A stretch of 60,027 nt of DNA. It comes from an uncultured Oscillospiraceae bacterium (GTDB lineage: Bacteria > Bacillota > Clostridia > Oscillospirales > Oscillospiraceae). Position 1 is the stretch's first letter, and every line of letters starts with the position of its first letter. The notes beneath the pieces are model-generated. The model was not told the DNA's origin and searched no databases. It was given only the letters and a program-made list of their open reading frames with translations. Made by a program: the position numbers and the translations under genes. Positions 17,458 to 25,883 of this stretch are shown piece by piece. Where the stretch lies: assembly GCA_934645175.1 (NCBI GenBank), contig CAKUDE010000011.1, positions 1-60,027 on the forward strand, written 5' to 3'.

Positions 17458-18765
17458 ATGCCCTGTCTTTATGATATACTGAACATCACATCTCCGGTAT
17501 CGCAGCTTATCCTCTCGATTGCGCTGATGCTGTTCGGCGGCTTTGCCATGACCCGACTGACCAAGCTGCTGCATCTGCCTAACGTTACGGCCTATATCGT
17601 CGCGGGGATCCTGCTCGGTCCGTACTGCCTGAATCTCGTGCCGAAAAACATCATTGAAGGCATGGATTTCCTCTCCGACATCGCGCTGGCATTCATTGCT
17701 TTCAGTACGGGAGAATACTTCCGTGTAGCCGCCCTTCGGCAGGGCGGCGGACGTGTTATCCTGATTACCGTACTGGAGTCTCTCCTTGCTTCCGCGGTAG
17801 TCTATGCGCTTTGCGTGTGGGTTCTCGGACTGGAGCACGGCTTTTCGCTCGTACTGGCGGCGCTGGCTGCGGCTACCGCCCCGGCTTCCACCGTAATGAC
17901 CATTCGTCAAACGCACGCAAGGGGGGAATTTGTCGATACGCTGCTCCAGGTCGTCGCGCTTGACGATATTGTAGGCCTCGTAGCCTACGCCGTCGCAATC
18001 TCCGTGGCGACGGCAGCGTCGGGCGGCAGGTTCCACGCAGGCAGCGTCCTGCTGCCGCTGGCAAGCAATCTGGGCGTATTCGTATTGGGCGGACTGTTCG
18101 GTTTCTTCCTGAAGCTGCTGCTGCACAAACGTTCCACGGACAATCGGCTGATTGTCTCCGTAGCAATGCTGTTCGCCTTCTGCGGACTGTGTGCCGCGCT
18201 GGGTGTTTCGCCGCTGCTGGGCTGTATGTCCATGGGTATGGTGTATATCAATCTGACGGGCGACGAGCGCCTGTTTCACCAGCTCAACTACTTCTCGCCG
18301 CCCATTCTGCTGCTCTATTTCGTCCGCTCCGGACTGAACTTCGATCTTGGCGCACTGACGCGCAGCACCGGCAGCATCGGCAGCGTCTCTCTGCTGCTGA
18401 TCGGTGTGGTATACTTCTTTGCCCGTATCGCCGGCAAATACGGCGGTGCGTGGCTCGGGTGTCTGGCAACGCGCAGAGCGGCAAGGGTGCGCAATACGCT
18501 TGGCCTGGCGCTCATTCCGCAGGCAGGCGTCGCCATCGGACTGGCCGCAATGGGCGCACGTGCCCTCGGCGGCGAAAACGGCAGCGCGTTGGAAACGATC
18601 ATTTTGGCCTCAAGCGTCCTTTATGAACTGATCGGGCCGGGCTGTGCAAAGCTTGCGCTGTATCTGTCGCATTCCTATATGCCTGCTCCGTCTATGGAAC
18701 AGACTTCCCCTCCCGCGGAGGAAGCGGTCTTCACGGAGGAGGCCCAAAAAAACGGAGCATCCTGA
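17458..18765 (+). CDS. CPA2 family cation:proton antiporter
   Basis: A 435-residue integral membrane protein with about 12-13 helices and the Na+/H+ exchanger fold: LTKLLHLPNVTAYIVAGILLGP at the start, an unwound AFSTGEYF segment, DDIVGLVAYAVAIS (the acidic ion-binding region) and LIPQAGVAIGLAAMGA near the end. There is no TrkA-N domain. The ATG at 17458 follows AAAGGAGG; a TTG seven codons upstream is not supported. It lies divergent from a LysR regulator. Substrate (Na+ or K+) cannot be decided. Confidence 0.9.
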   Translation: MPCLYDILNITSPVSQLILSIALMLFGGFAMTRLTKLLHLPNVTAYIVAGILLGPYCLNLVPKNIIEGMDFLSDIALAFIAFSTGEYFRVAALRQGGGRVILITVLESLLASAVVYALCVWVLGLEHGFSLVLAALAAATAPASTVMTIRQTHARGEFVDTLLQVVALDDIVGLVAYAVAISVATAASGGRFHAGSVLLPLASNLGVFVLGGLFGFFLKLLLHKRSTDNRLIVSVAMLFAFCGLCAALGVSPLLGCMSMGMVYINLTGDERLFHQLNYFSPPILLLYFVRSGLNFDLGALTRSTGSIGSVSLLLIGVVYFFARIAGKYGGAWLGCLATRRAARVRNTLGLALIPQAGVAIGLAAMGARALGGENGSALETIILASSVLYELIGPGCAKLALYLSHSYMPAPSMEQTSPPAEEAVFTEEAQKNGAS

Positions 18766-18776
18766 CGGATGCTCCG
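18745..18776. terminator. Hairpin overlapping the antiporter stop, T-run on the minus strand
   Basis: CGGAGCATCC/GGATGCTCCG form a ten-base-pair stem around the antiporter stop codon. The plus-strand side lacks a U run, but on the minus strand the stem is followed by seven T. It would stop transcripts coming from the ABC operon on the right. Confidence 0.65.
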
Positions 18777-18787
18777 TAACGTCCGGC

Positions 18788-18912
18788 CTGTCATCGCCGG
18801 GCTCCGAAGAAGTTGCGGCAATCTCGCAGGATTATTTTGATATTTCAAAAAACGGCAAACCCCAAACGTTTCACATGAGATTCCCACGTCGCTTCGCTCC
18901 TCGGAATGACAT
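18788..18912. repeat. Pair of inverted REP-like units
   Basis: Two REP-like copies face each other: TGTCATCGCCGGGCTCCG...GCGGCAATCTCGC and GAGATTCCCACGTCGCTTCG...CGGAATGACATG. They are separated by about 45 bases of AT-rich sequence and enclosed by the hairpins at 18745 and 18938. No gene is seen in this interval. Confidence 0.65.
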
Positions 18913-18937
18913 GGGCGCAGGCATTTTGACACGCTAA

Positions 18938-18968
18938 AACGGGGCATCCTGACGGGTGCCCCGTTTCC
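18938..18968. terminator. Bidirectional terminator-like hairpin
   Basis: CGGGGCATCC/GGGTGCCCCG stem with flanking AAAA on one side and TTT on the other. It is close in sequence to the hairpin at 18745 (shared CATCCTGACGG core) and follows the end of the ABC permease gene by about 70 bases on the minus strand. Confidence 0.7.
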
Positions 18969-19037
18969 CACGCAGCAATCTAAGCCGCGGCAGCGGATTG
19001 AATTACCCAAGCCGCAATCGGCCGCGCTTCTGTCGTT

Positions 19038-20627
19038 TTACAGAGACGCAAAGCGTGCCGCGCCGACGGTTTTCAGCCAGCGGTAAAGCAGCAGCGCCGC
19101 AGCAGCGCTCAGCGCGCCGACAATTCCCAGATAAGCTGCCGCACCGATGGCGCGGCTCAGCACAAGGTAAAGCCCGCCGACAATGATTGCGTAGATCCAG
19201 CCGCCGAACAGCGCCAGCATAACCGGCGCACTCTGCTTGATGGGCGTCAGTTCATTCGTCCATGTCAGGTTTGCCATGCGGACCCCCAGCGACAATCCGA
19301 TGCAGGCAAAGAGCGCTACGAACAGCAGTGCGTCAACCAGCAGCAGCGCACCCTCGACAATGCCCACCGGCAGTACGATCAGAATACATACGGCAAACAC
19401 CAAAACAGGCGCCGCTGTAAGCAGCAGGTGCAGCCGCAGCTTTGCGCGAAGCACCTGCCACGGCGTAACGGGCAGCGACTGCGCCAGCCAGATCGTTTTT
19501 CCCTCCAGAGAGACGGAGGGCGCGGCCATGTCGTTCATTGAAGCCATAAGACACAGCGCCGCCAGCGCAAGCGGCACCAAAACATTGCCCTCCGCGCCGA
19601 AGATTTGCAGCAGGCCGTCAATCAGGGCGCTGCCGCGCAGCAGAAGCGCAACGGCTGCAACCGGCAGGAACAGAATCCCCATGCCGCAGTTGAGCATATA
19701 GTTCGCACTTGAAGTAAAGCGTTTCAGCTCACGCCCGAACAGCGCCGAGCTGACGCTGCGGCGGTCGGCATTCGTCCGCCGTTCACGCACGCGGCTGACT
19801 GCATTGGCGGAGGCGGCGAGCTTGAAGAAGCCGCGCGTCATAACCTGCCAAGTCAGCGCAAACAGCAGCCCGACGACTGCCGCAGCAAGCAGGCAGGCCA
19901 ATACATCGCCCTGCCCGACCCGACCGAACAGATAGAGCGGATAGAGCTTACCGCGGATCACGTCCGCAACCAGCGCGGCATTTTGCACCAGCTCGGCAAT
20001 CCATTCCTGCGCCCGGAAGTAGACGAAGTAGTATACGGCAATGAACAGGAGCGACGCAAGAACGGTGACGAAGCTGCGATTCTTCAGTCGGACGCTGATC
20101 TTCGCAACGACCCATCCGAGCAGGCAGGACAGCGCCAGCACCAGCAGCGATACCAAAAGCAGCAGCACGATCGGGCCGAGCAAGCCGCCGACGGTGAAGG
20201 GCGCAACACACCAGTAAACAATCGCAGCGGGGAGCAGCACCATGGCAGAATAGATCAGACCCATCAGATAGACCGCCGCAAGCCGCGCGAGAATGATGGC
20301 TCGCGCGGGGATCGGCATGGAAAGCAGCAGATCATTATCCTTTGCCAAATAAAGCGCCGAATGGGTATTAAATACGCTGCCAAAGGCGCCGAGTGCAATG
20401 GCGACGACACCGAAAATGCAGAAATACATCCAGTCCAATCCTGCGGTGAGCAGCGGCTCGGCCATCCCTGCCGCAGCAATCGCGAAGATACCGCCGACGA
20501 AAATCAGGGTCGCCAGGTACGCCAGAATAATTCCGACACCGCCGTTGCGGGCGCGTTTGCGCTTGGCATCGTAAAAAAAGCTGCGGAAGATCTCCATGAA
20601 CTGCTTTTTCAGGAGTGTTTTCAGCAT
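19038..20627 (-). CDS. ABC exporter permease (large, about 12 TM)
   Basis: A 529-residue polytopic protein beginning MLKTLLKKQFMEIFRSFFYD, with about twelve hydrophobic segments and an internal cytoplasmic stretch (RVRERRTNADRRSVSSALFGRELKRF). It resembles the ABC-2-type exporter permeases of clostridia that work with a single upstream ATPase. The motif LAKDNDLLLSMPIPARAIILARL is typical of this group. The start overlaps the end of the ATPase gene by seven bases. Substrate unknown; such pairs are often used for lipids, peptides or drugs. Confidence 0.8.
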   Translation of the reverse strand: MLKTLLKKQFMEIFRSFFYDAKRKRARNGGVGIILAYLATLIFVGGIFAIAAAGMAEPLLTAGLDWMYFCIFGVVAIALGAFGSVFNTHSALYLAKDNDLLLSMPIPARAIILARLAAVYLMGLIYSAMVLLPAAIVYWCVAPFTVGGLLGPIVLLLLVSLLVLALSCLLGWVVAKISVRLKNRSFVTVLASLLFIAVYYFVYFRAQEWIAELVQNAALVADVIRGKLYPLYLFGRVGQGDVLACLLAAAVVGLLFALTWQVMTRGFFKLAASANAVSRVRERRTNADRRSVSSALFGRELKRFTSSANYMLNCGMGILFLPVAAVALLLRGSALIDGLLQIFGAEGNVLVPLALAALCLMASMNDMAAPSVSLEGKTIWLAQSLPVTPWQVLRAKLRLHLLLTAAPVLVFAVCILIVLPVGIVEGALLLVDALLFVALFACIGLSLGVRMANLTWTNELTPIKQSAPVMLALFGGWIYAIIVGGLYLVLSRAIGAAAYLGIVGALSAAAALLLYRWLKTVGAARFASL

Positions 20628-21334
20628 GACTCTTCCTCCAATTCAAGGAACACTTCCTCCAGCGAGTCGTCGCCCTTGACCTGCTCCATCGTCCCGGAGC
20701 GAATGAGTCTGCCGCCCTTGATAATGGCGACCTTATCGCAGAGCTTCTCCGCAACCTCGAGCACATGCGTCGAAAAGAAGATCGCACCGCCCTCGTTGCA
20801 GACCTCGCGCATCATGCCCTTGAGCAGATGCGCCGCCTTGGGATCAAGACCCACAAAGGGTTCGTCCATCAAAATCAGCTTCGGCTTGTGCAGCCATGCG
20901 GAAATAATGGCGAGCTTCTGCTTCATGCCGTGCGAATAGGTAGCGATGGGCTGACCGAGGTCGTTCGCCAGCTCAAACAGATCCGCGTAGCGCTCAATGC
21001 GCGCATTACGCTCGTCCGTACCGACACCGAAAATGTCCGCAATAAAATCCAGATAACGTCTGCCTGTCATAAAGTCATAAAGGTCGGGGTTATCCGGAAT
21101 ATAGGCAAGCTGCTGCTTACAGGCCACGGGCTCACGGGCGATTGAGTGGCCGCAAACGGTGATCTCACCGGAATCAAAGGGCAGAATGCCCACTGCAGCG
21201 CGCAGCGTCGTCGTTTTGCCCGCGCCGTTGTGGCCGATAAAGCCGTAGATCTCGCCGGGGGCAATGTGCAGCGAGAGATCGTCCACCGCGAGCTTGTCGC
21301 CGTATTTTTTTGTCAGATGATCGATATTCAGCAT
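20621..21334 (-). CDS. ABC transporter ATP-binding protein
   Basis: A 237-residue ATPase with Walker A GHNGAGKTT, the Q-loop segment LAYIPDNPDLYDFMTGR, signature YSHGMKQKL and Walker B LILMDEPFVGLDP, of the CcmA/YxlF-like exporter class. It is paired with the large permease downstream (seven-base overlap). Ten bases separate it from the small membrane protein upstream, so the genes from 24217 to 19038 look like one operon under a TetR regulator. Confidence 0.9.
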   Translation of the reverse strand: MLNIDHLTKKYGDKLAVDDLSLHIAPGEIYGFIGHNGAGKTTTLRAAVGILPFDSGEITVCGHSIAREPVACKQQLAYIPDNPDLYDFMTGRRYLDFIADIFGVGTDERNARIERYADLFELANDLGQPIATYSHGMKQKLAIISAWLHKPKLILMDEPFVGLDPKAAHLLKGMMREVCNEGGAIFFSTHVLEVAEKLCDKVAIIKGGRLIRSGTMEQVKGDDSLEEVFLELEEESC

Positions 21335-21343
21335 ATGTTTTCC

Positions 21344-21757
21344 TCAGTATAAAAGAATTAAAGTCAGATTGGTGCACAGCATCAGATGAAGCACCATGTG
21401 GTAAAGGTCTGGTATAACGCGCGTATCGCTCGCAGGAATGATCCGGATCGTGTCCCGGAAGCAACTGTTATAGCCGCGCAACTTTTTCTCCGTGGCTCCG
21501 AAGATCGTGTAATACCAATGGCAGAAAAACTGGATCACCAGCCAGAACGCCAGCACCACGCGCAGCGCCCATTTCCCGATGCTCGGTACGAAAATAAACA
21601 AAACCAGCGCTGCCGCGAAGGCGCAAAGCATCCCGAATTCGGCACTTTTCACGCCCATCCCGTCGACAAGGACACGTTTACCGACGCGATAGGTCACAAT
21701 GCAGCCGAAGAACCAGATGAGCTGCGCGCAGCAGCCGATCAGCACCGCCGCCCTCAT
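21344..21757 (-). CDS. Small four-helix membrane protein of unknown function
   Basis: A 137-residue hydrophobic protein with about four membrane segments (AAVLIGCCAQLIWFFGCIV, GMLCAFAAALVLFIFV, ALRVVLAFWLVIQFFCHWYY, and a C-terminal MVLHLMLCTNLTLILLY). I do not recognise a family. The start is the ATG that overlaps the stop of the upstream permease (ATGA), giving translational coupling. It lies between the two ABC modules, so it may be an accessory subunit of one of them. Confidence 0.65.
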   Translation of the reverse strand: MRAAVLIGCCAQLIWFFGCIVTYRVGKRVLVDGMGVKSAEFGMLCAFAAALVLFIFVPSIGKWALRVVLAFWLVIQFFCHWYYTIFGATEKKLRGYNSCFRDTIRIIPASDTRVIPDLYHMVLHLMLCTNLTLILLY

Positions 21758-22647
21758 CGCTTTTTCAGAGCGTTCTGCAGGATATACAGCCCGACGCAAA
21801 GGACGGTGCCGCCACCCACAATGGCATACATTGCGCCAAGGGAGACCTGCGTGCCGAAGAAATACAGATTGCAGTCAATGCCGTCCCGTATTCCTTCAAC
21901 CACCTGCTCCGGGAAGCCGACGCGCAGCATTTCACGGTAAATGCCCGCCATCGCATGATTACGGATCAACGCGGTTCCATAGGTTCCGGGCAGGAAGCCC
22001 AGCACCTTTTGTAATCCCTCAGAGAAGCTGGCAATGGGCATATACGCGCCGCACAAAAAGCCGTAGCCCGCGCTGACGACGGTACCGACCGCAGAAGCCT
22101 GACCGTTGGTACGCAGCGGCTGATTGATGCAGGAGGAGAGCGCCGTCCCGAACAGCGTCAGAAGCAACACATCAAGCACCAGCATGGCAATGTCGGCAGC
22201 GGAGAAATACCATCCCTGAATTGCCTGATAGCCGAGGCAGGCTGCCAGCGCACAGAAATTGACGATAATCGTCACAAGCGCGGTGCTGCTGAAGTAGCCG
22301 AGCGCCAGTGTCGAGCGGCGCAGCGGCGTGACGGTCAAATCGCGGATTGCACCGGAGGCCCGGTCTCCGATCATCATCAGATTGGCGCAAAAAGCGACGG
22401 TCACACAGCTTACCGCCAGCAGCGACGAGATAAGCTGCGCCGTAACGGTACCGTTGAGCAATGCATCCTCAACTTGAAAGCCCTCCGGAAGCGCACTTGT
22501 GAAGCTGTCGCGATAAACCTTTGCAAGGAAGGTCGCATAGAGCACCAGCAGAATCAGGGGCGTAATGAGTGCGGTAAAGAATGTGCCCTTATCCTTGAAA
22601 AACAGCTTTGTATTTCTGCGAACCAGATTTCCGTAACCCGTCATCAT
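21754..22647 (-). CDS. ABC-2 type transporter permease (drug-export type)
   Basis: A 297-residue permease with an N-terminal amphipathic start (NLVRRNTKLFFKDKGTFFTAL), about six helices, and the ABC-2 signature region GFLCGAYMPIASFSEGLQKVLGFLPGTY. Such proteins pair with DrrA/NatA-type ATPases for export of drugs or antibiotics. Its start overlaps the ATPase stop by four bases and its stop overlaps the next gene, so expression is tightly coupled. Confidence 0.85.
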   Translation of the reverse strand: MMTGYGNLVRRNTKLFFKDKGTFFTALITPLILLVLYATFLAKVYRDSFTSALPEGFQVEDALLNGTVTAQLISSLLAVSCVTVAFCANLMMIGDRASGAIRDLTVTPLRRSTLALGYFSSTALVTIIVNFCALAACLGYQAIQGWYFSAADIAMLVLDVLLLTLFGTALSSCINQPLRTNGQASAVGTVVSAGYGFLCGAYMPIASFSEGLQKVLGFLPGTYGTALIRNHAMAGIYREMLRVGFPEQVVEGIRDGIDCNLYFFGTQVSLGAMYAIVGGGTVLCVGLYILQNALKKR

Positions 22648-23558
22648 CCCTGCGCACCTCCCGTCAGCTTCTTGCCGGTAACGGCAAGAAACACATCGTC
22701 CATTTTTCCCTTTGTGATTTCATAGTCTTCAAACAGCGACGGCTCCGACACAATCAGACGCGTGGCGGCCGCAGTATTCGGCACGGCGATGCGGAACGCA
22801 TCGCGCAGCGGCTCGTAGGGCAGACCAAGCGCCTTGACCTTGGCCTCATCCGCACGGTAGAGCGTGATGTAATCGCCTGCATAGGCGTTTTTGAGCGCAA
22901 GAGGCGTCCCCTCGGCGCAAATCGTACCGCTGTCGAGAATGACCACATAGTCCGCATCCGCAGCTTCTTCCATGTAATGCGTCGTCAGGAAGACGGTCAT
23001 CGCCTTCTCTCTGCGCAGCTCGGTCACCACATTCCACAGCAATCGCCGTGTCTGCGGATCAAGCCCCGTCGTCGGCTCGTCAAGAATCAGAATCTCCGGC
23101 TCATGCAGCAGCGCACGGGCGATATCGATACGGCGGCGCTGACCGCCGGAGAGCTTGCCAACCGGCCGATTCAGGAGCGTTTCAAGCTCCAGAAGCTCCG
23201 TCAGCTCCTCCAGACGGCGGCGAAAGCGCGCGCCGGTGATCCCGTAAAGCGCCGCGCGGCTGCGCAGATTGTCCCGCACGGACAGAGGCGCGTCCAGCAC
23301 GGAATTCTGAAACACCACGCCGAGACTGCGCGTAATTTGCGTCAGATCCTGCTCCAGTTCCCGTCCGGCAACACGAACCGTGCCGCTGTCCTTTTTCAAC
23401 TGGCCGCAGAGAATGGAGATGGTTGTAGATTTGCCCGCGCCGTTTACGCCCAAAAAGGCAAACAGCTCGCCCTTCCGTACATGAAAGGACAAATCACGCA
23501 CCGCCTTAACCTCTCCAAAGGATTTGTTCAGGTGTTCAATGTCGATAATATGCTCCAT
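22644..23558 (-). CDS. ABC transporter ATP-binding protein (DrrA-like)
   Basis: Starts MEHIIDIEHLNKSFGEV. It has Walker A GVNGAGKST, signature LSGGQRRRIDIARAL, Walker B ILILDEPTTGLDP and switch TTHYMEEA, then the C-terminal domain typical of DrrA/daunorubicin-resistance ATPases. The start is the ATG that shares a base with the TetR stop (TGATG) and has GGAGG upstream; an earlier in-frame ATG lies within the TetR gene. With the permease it forms an exporter probably controlled by that TetR protein. Confidence 0.9.
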   Translation of the reverse strand: MEHIIDIEHLNKSFGEVKAVRDLSFHVRKGELFAFLGVNGAGKSTTISILCGQLKKDSGTVRVAGRELEQDLTQITRSLGVVFQNSVLDAPLSVRDNLRSRAALYGITGARFRRRLEELTELLELETLLNRPVGKLSGGQRRRIDIARALLHEPEILILDEPTTGLDPQTRRLLWNVVTELRREKAMTVFLTTHYMEEAADADYVVILDSGTICAEGTPLALKNAYAGDYITLYRADEAKVKALGLPYEPLRDAFRIAVPNTAAATRLIVSEPSLFEDYEITKGKMDDVFLAVTGKKLTGGAQG

Positions 23559-24217
23559 CAGGTTTCCTCCAGTGTTTTCCATACGCTCCCTACTTCAAAA
23601 CCGCCCTTCTGCGACTCGCGCATCGGTACAATGGGTGGTTTTTTGCGCAAATCGGAACGCAGGAACAGCAGCATTGCCATAAATTCCTCGCCGAGCTGCC
23701 GAGCTATCTCCTCCTCGGTGAACTGTACCCGGCGCGTGACGCACAGAACGCCCAGCGCAAAGCAGTTCATCCAGGTATGCCGGAACAGGAAAGCTGCGTC
23801 CTGCTGCGGCAGCCCGTAGTCGTCGCAGATAAGACGGATGCACAATGCTTCCATCTCTCCCAAGCCGGCAAACACATCGTCGAAGCCCTCATGTGTTGCT
23901 CCCTCCGTCATAAACAGAAGCTGGAAAAGTCTCGGCTCCTCCTGCGCAAAGCGGATCATCTGCATTCCGACCTCCTTAAAGGCCGGAGTAAAATCGGCGG
24001 CACGGCGCAAATAATCGTTCAGCCGCTCCTGTGCGGCGCGGCGAACCTCCTGCTGCACCTGCTCCATGTTTCGGAAAACCGTAAAAATCGGTCTGGCAGA
24101 GCTGCCAAGCTCCGTTCCGAGATTCCGCGTAGTCAATGCGCCCAAGCCTTCACGGCTGACGAGCCGCAGCGCAGCCTCCACGATCTCTTCTTTGGTAAAT
24201 TTCGGTTTCGGCGGCAA
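23558..24217 (-). CDS. TetR family regulator of the ABC exporter operon
   Basis: A 219-residue repressor-like protein: N-terminal helix-turn-helix KFTKEEIVEAALRLVSREG, LTTRNLGTELGSSARPIFTVF, and a C-terminal TetR_C-type domain. The start is assigned to TTG at 24217, because AGGGGGTG lies at normal distance; this gives LPPKPKFTKEEI, the common family start. An ATG 13 codons upstream would lie before the ribosome site. Being first in the operon and overlapping the ATPase gene, it most likely represses its own promoter and the exporters until a ligand binds. Confidence 0.85.
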   Translation of the reverse strand: MPPKPKFTKEEIVEAALRLVSREGLGALTTRNLGTELGSSARPIFTVFRNMEQVQQEVRRAAQERLNDYLRRAADFTPAFKEVGMQMIRFAQEEPRLFQLLFMTEGATHEGFDDVFAGLGEMEALCIRLICDDYGLPQQDAAFLFRHTWMNCFALGVLCVTRRVQFTEEEIARQLGEEFMAMLLFLRSDLRKKPPIVPMRESQKGGFEVGSVWKTLEET

Positions 24218-24265
24218 AGAAAAGCACCCCCTACAAAAGAAGTTGATTTGAAACATCTGATTTAG

Positions 24266-24294
24266 ATTATAATATGTATCCTCCGGTTTGTCAA
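24266..24294 (-). promoter_or_regulatory. Promoter of the tetR-ABC operon
   Basis: On the minus strand TTGACA (24294-24289), a 17-base spacer and TATAAT (24271-24266): a full consensus promoter. The sequence just downstream (AATCAGATGTTTCAAATC) is a plausible operator region but not a clean palindrome. Confidence 0.85.
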
Positions 24295-24354
24295 GCCTCT
24301 TTTTCGTCGTCTTTTCTTATCGTATTGCAAGAATCGGCACGGTGAGCCCTTCCC

Positions 24355-24400
24355 CCCGCGTCATTACGAGGAGCAAGGCGATGTGGCAAGCCGAAGGGAT
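24355..24400. repeat. Single REP-like unit
   Basis: CGTCATTACGAGGAGCAAGG followed by a short centre and GTGGCAAGCCGAAGG, a diverged copy of the dispersed palindrome, in the gap between the tetR promoter and the gdhA terminator. Confidence 0.55.
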
Positions 24401-24419
24401 TTTCCGCATCCCTTATTGC

Positions 24420-24447
24420 GCAAAAAAGCCTCCCCGAAGGGAGGCTT
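24420..24447 (-). terminator. Terminator of gdhA
   Basis: GCCTCCC/GGGAGGC stem with a short TTCGG-type loop; on the minus strand it is followed by CTTTTTTGCG. It lies about 25 bases past the gdhA stop. Confidence 0.85.
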
Positions 24448-24471
24448 TTATCGTATGGAATTGGGGGATAA

Positions 24472-25824
24472 TTAGAAAATACCCTGCTCCATCATGGCCT
24501 CGGCGACCTTCTTGAAGCCGGCGAGGTTGGCGCCTGCGACGAGGTCGTAGCCCAGGCCGTACTCCTCGGCTGCTTCCGCGGAGACCTTGTGGATGTTGAC
24601 CATCATCTTGTGCAGCTGCGCATCGACTTCCTCGGCGGTCCAAACCAGACGCTCGGAGTTCTGCGCCATTTCAAGGGCGGAGACACCGACGCCACCGGCA
24701 TTGACGGCCTTGGACGGAGCGACGATCATGTGCTTCTGCTCACGCAGGAAGTTCAGAGCGTCGTTGGTGGTGGGCATATTGGCAACTTCGATGTAGTACT
24801 TCACGCCGGAAGCCGCGATCTTCTGCGCGGACTCCATGCGGACGTCGTTCTGGAGAGCGGCGGGCATATAGATGTCCACGTCCTTGACGCCCCAGCACTT
24901 CTCGCCGGGAACGAACTCACAACCGAACTTGTCGGCATAGGGCTTGCAGTGCATCGGATCCTTCGCGCGCATCTCAAGGATGAAGTTGAGCTTCTCTTCG
25001 GTGGCGACGCCATCCGGATCATGGATGTAGCCGTCGGGGCCGGCGAAGTAGGTGACCTTCGCGCCGAGCTGCATGGCCTTCTTCATGATGCCCCAGCCGA
25101 CGTTGCCGTAGCCGGAGATGGCGATACGCTTGCCGTCGATGGTGTCATTCTCATGCTTCAGGACTTCCTGCAGATAGTAAACAGCGCCGTAGCCGGTTGC
25201 TTCCGGACGGATCAGGGAGCCGCCGTAGCTCAGGCCCTTGCCCGTGAGAACGCCGTTTTCCCAGACGCCCTTCAGGCGGCGGTACTGGCCGTACAGATAG
25301 CCGATCTCGCGGCCGCCAACGCCCATATCGCCGGCAGGAACGTCGATGTCCGGTCCGATGTAACGATACAGAGCGGTCATGAAGCTCTGGCAGAAGCGCA
25401 TAACTTCGGCGTCGGACTTGCCGGCGGGATCGAAGTCGGAGCCGCCCTTGGCGCCGCCGATGGGCAGGCCGGTCAGGCTGTTCTTAAAGATCTGCTCAAA
25501 ACCGAGGAACTTGATGATGCCGGGGTAAACGTTCTTCTGGAAACGAAGGCCGCCCTTGTACGGACCGATCGCGCCGTTGAACTGGCAGCGGTAGCCGATA
25601 TTGGTGTGGTATTCGCCCTTGTCGTCCATCCAGACAACACGGAAGGTGAACATACGCTCGGGCTCGACCATACGGTTCAGCAGGTCAGCTTTCACATATT
25701 CGGGATGCGCGTCGATGACGGGAGACAGAGAGGAAAGGACCTCCTCAACGGTCTGCACGAATTCCGGCTCGTTGCCGTGCTTAGCCTTGACATTTGCGAT
25801 GACACTTTCGATATAAGCGTTCAT
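24472..25824 (-). CDS. gdhA: Glutamate dehydrogenase (hexameric, NADP-type length)
   Basis: Catalyses interconversion of 2-oxoglutarate plus ammonia and glutamate. The 450-residue protein has substrate-binding Lys90 (GPYKGGLRF), catalytic Lys126 (IGGAKGGSDFDP), the nucleotide-binding loop ISGYGNVGWG and the C-terminal ANMPTTNDA block. Length and sequence match the hexameric NADP-dependent subfamily. The start is the ATG of MNAYIESVI with AGGAG upstream; an earlier in-frame ATG, 16 codons upstream, is less well placed. It lies 59 bases downstream of serA with no minus-strand terminator between, so read-through from serC-serA is possible. Confidence 0.97.
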   Translation of the reverse strand: MNAYIESVIANVKAKHGNEPEFVQTVEEVLSSLSPVIDAHPEYVKADLLNRMVEPERMFTFRVVWMDDKGEYHTNIGYRCQFNGAIGPYKGGLRFQKNVYPGIIKFLGFEQIFKNSLTGLPIGGAKGGSDFDPAGKSDAEVMRFCQSFMTALYRYIGPDIDVPAGDMGVGGREIGYLYGQYRRLKGVWENGVLTGKGLSYGGSLIRPEATGYGAVYYLQEVLKHENDTIDGKRIAISGYGNVGWGIMKKAMQLGAKVTYFAGPDGYIHDPDGVATEEKLNFILEMRAKDPMHCKPYADKFGCEFVPGEKCWGVKDVDIYMPAALQNDVRMESAQKIAASGVKYYIEVANMPTTNDALNFLREQKHMIVAPSKAVNAGGVGVSALEMAQNSERLVWTAEEVDAQLHKMMVNIHKVSAEAAEEYGLGYDLVAGANLAGFKKVAEAMMEQGIF

Positions 25825-25883
25825 GGATACAAAGCTCCTTTTATTTTTTTCCTGCTGAGCAGGATTTTTCATGAATTGGGGAA

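Noticed and set aside
25825..25883. Terminator between serA and gdhA
   Set aside because: The CCTGCT/AGCAGG hairpin has A, not T, after it on the minus strand, so it would not stop serA transcripts.
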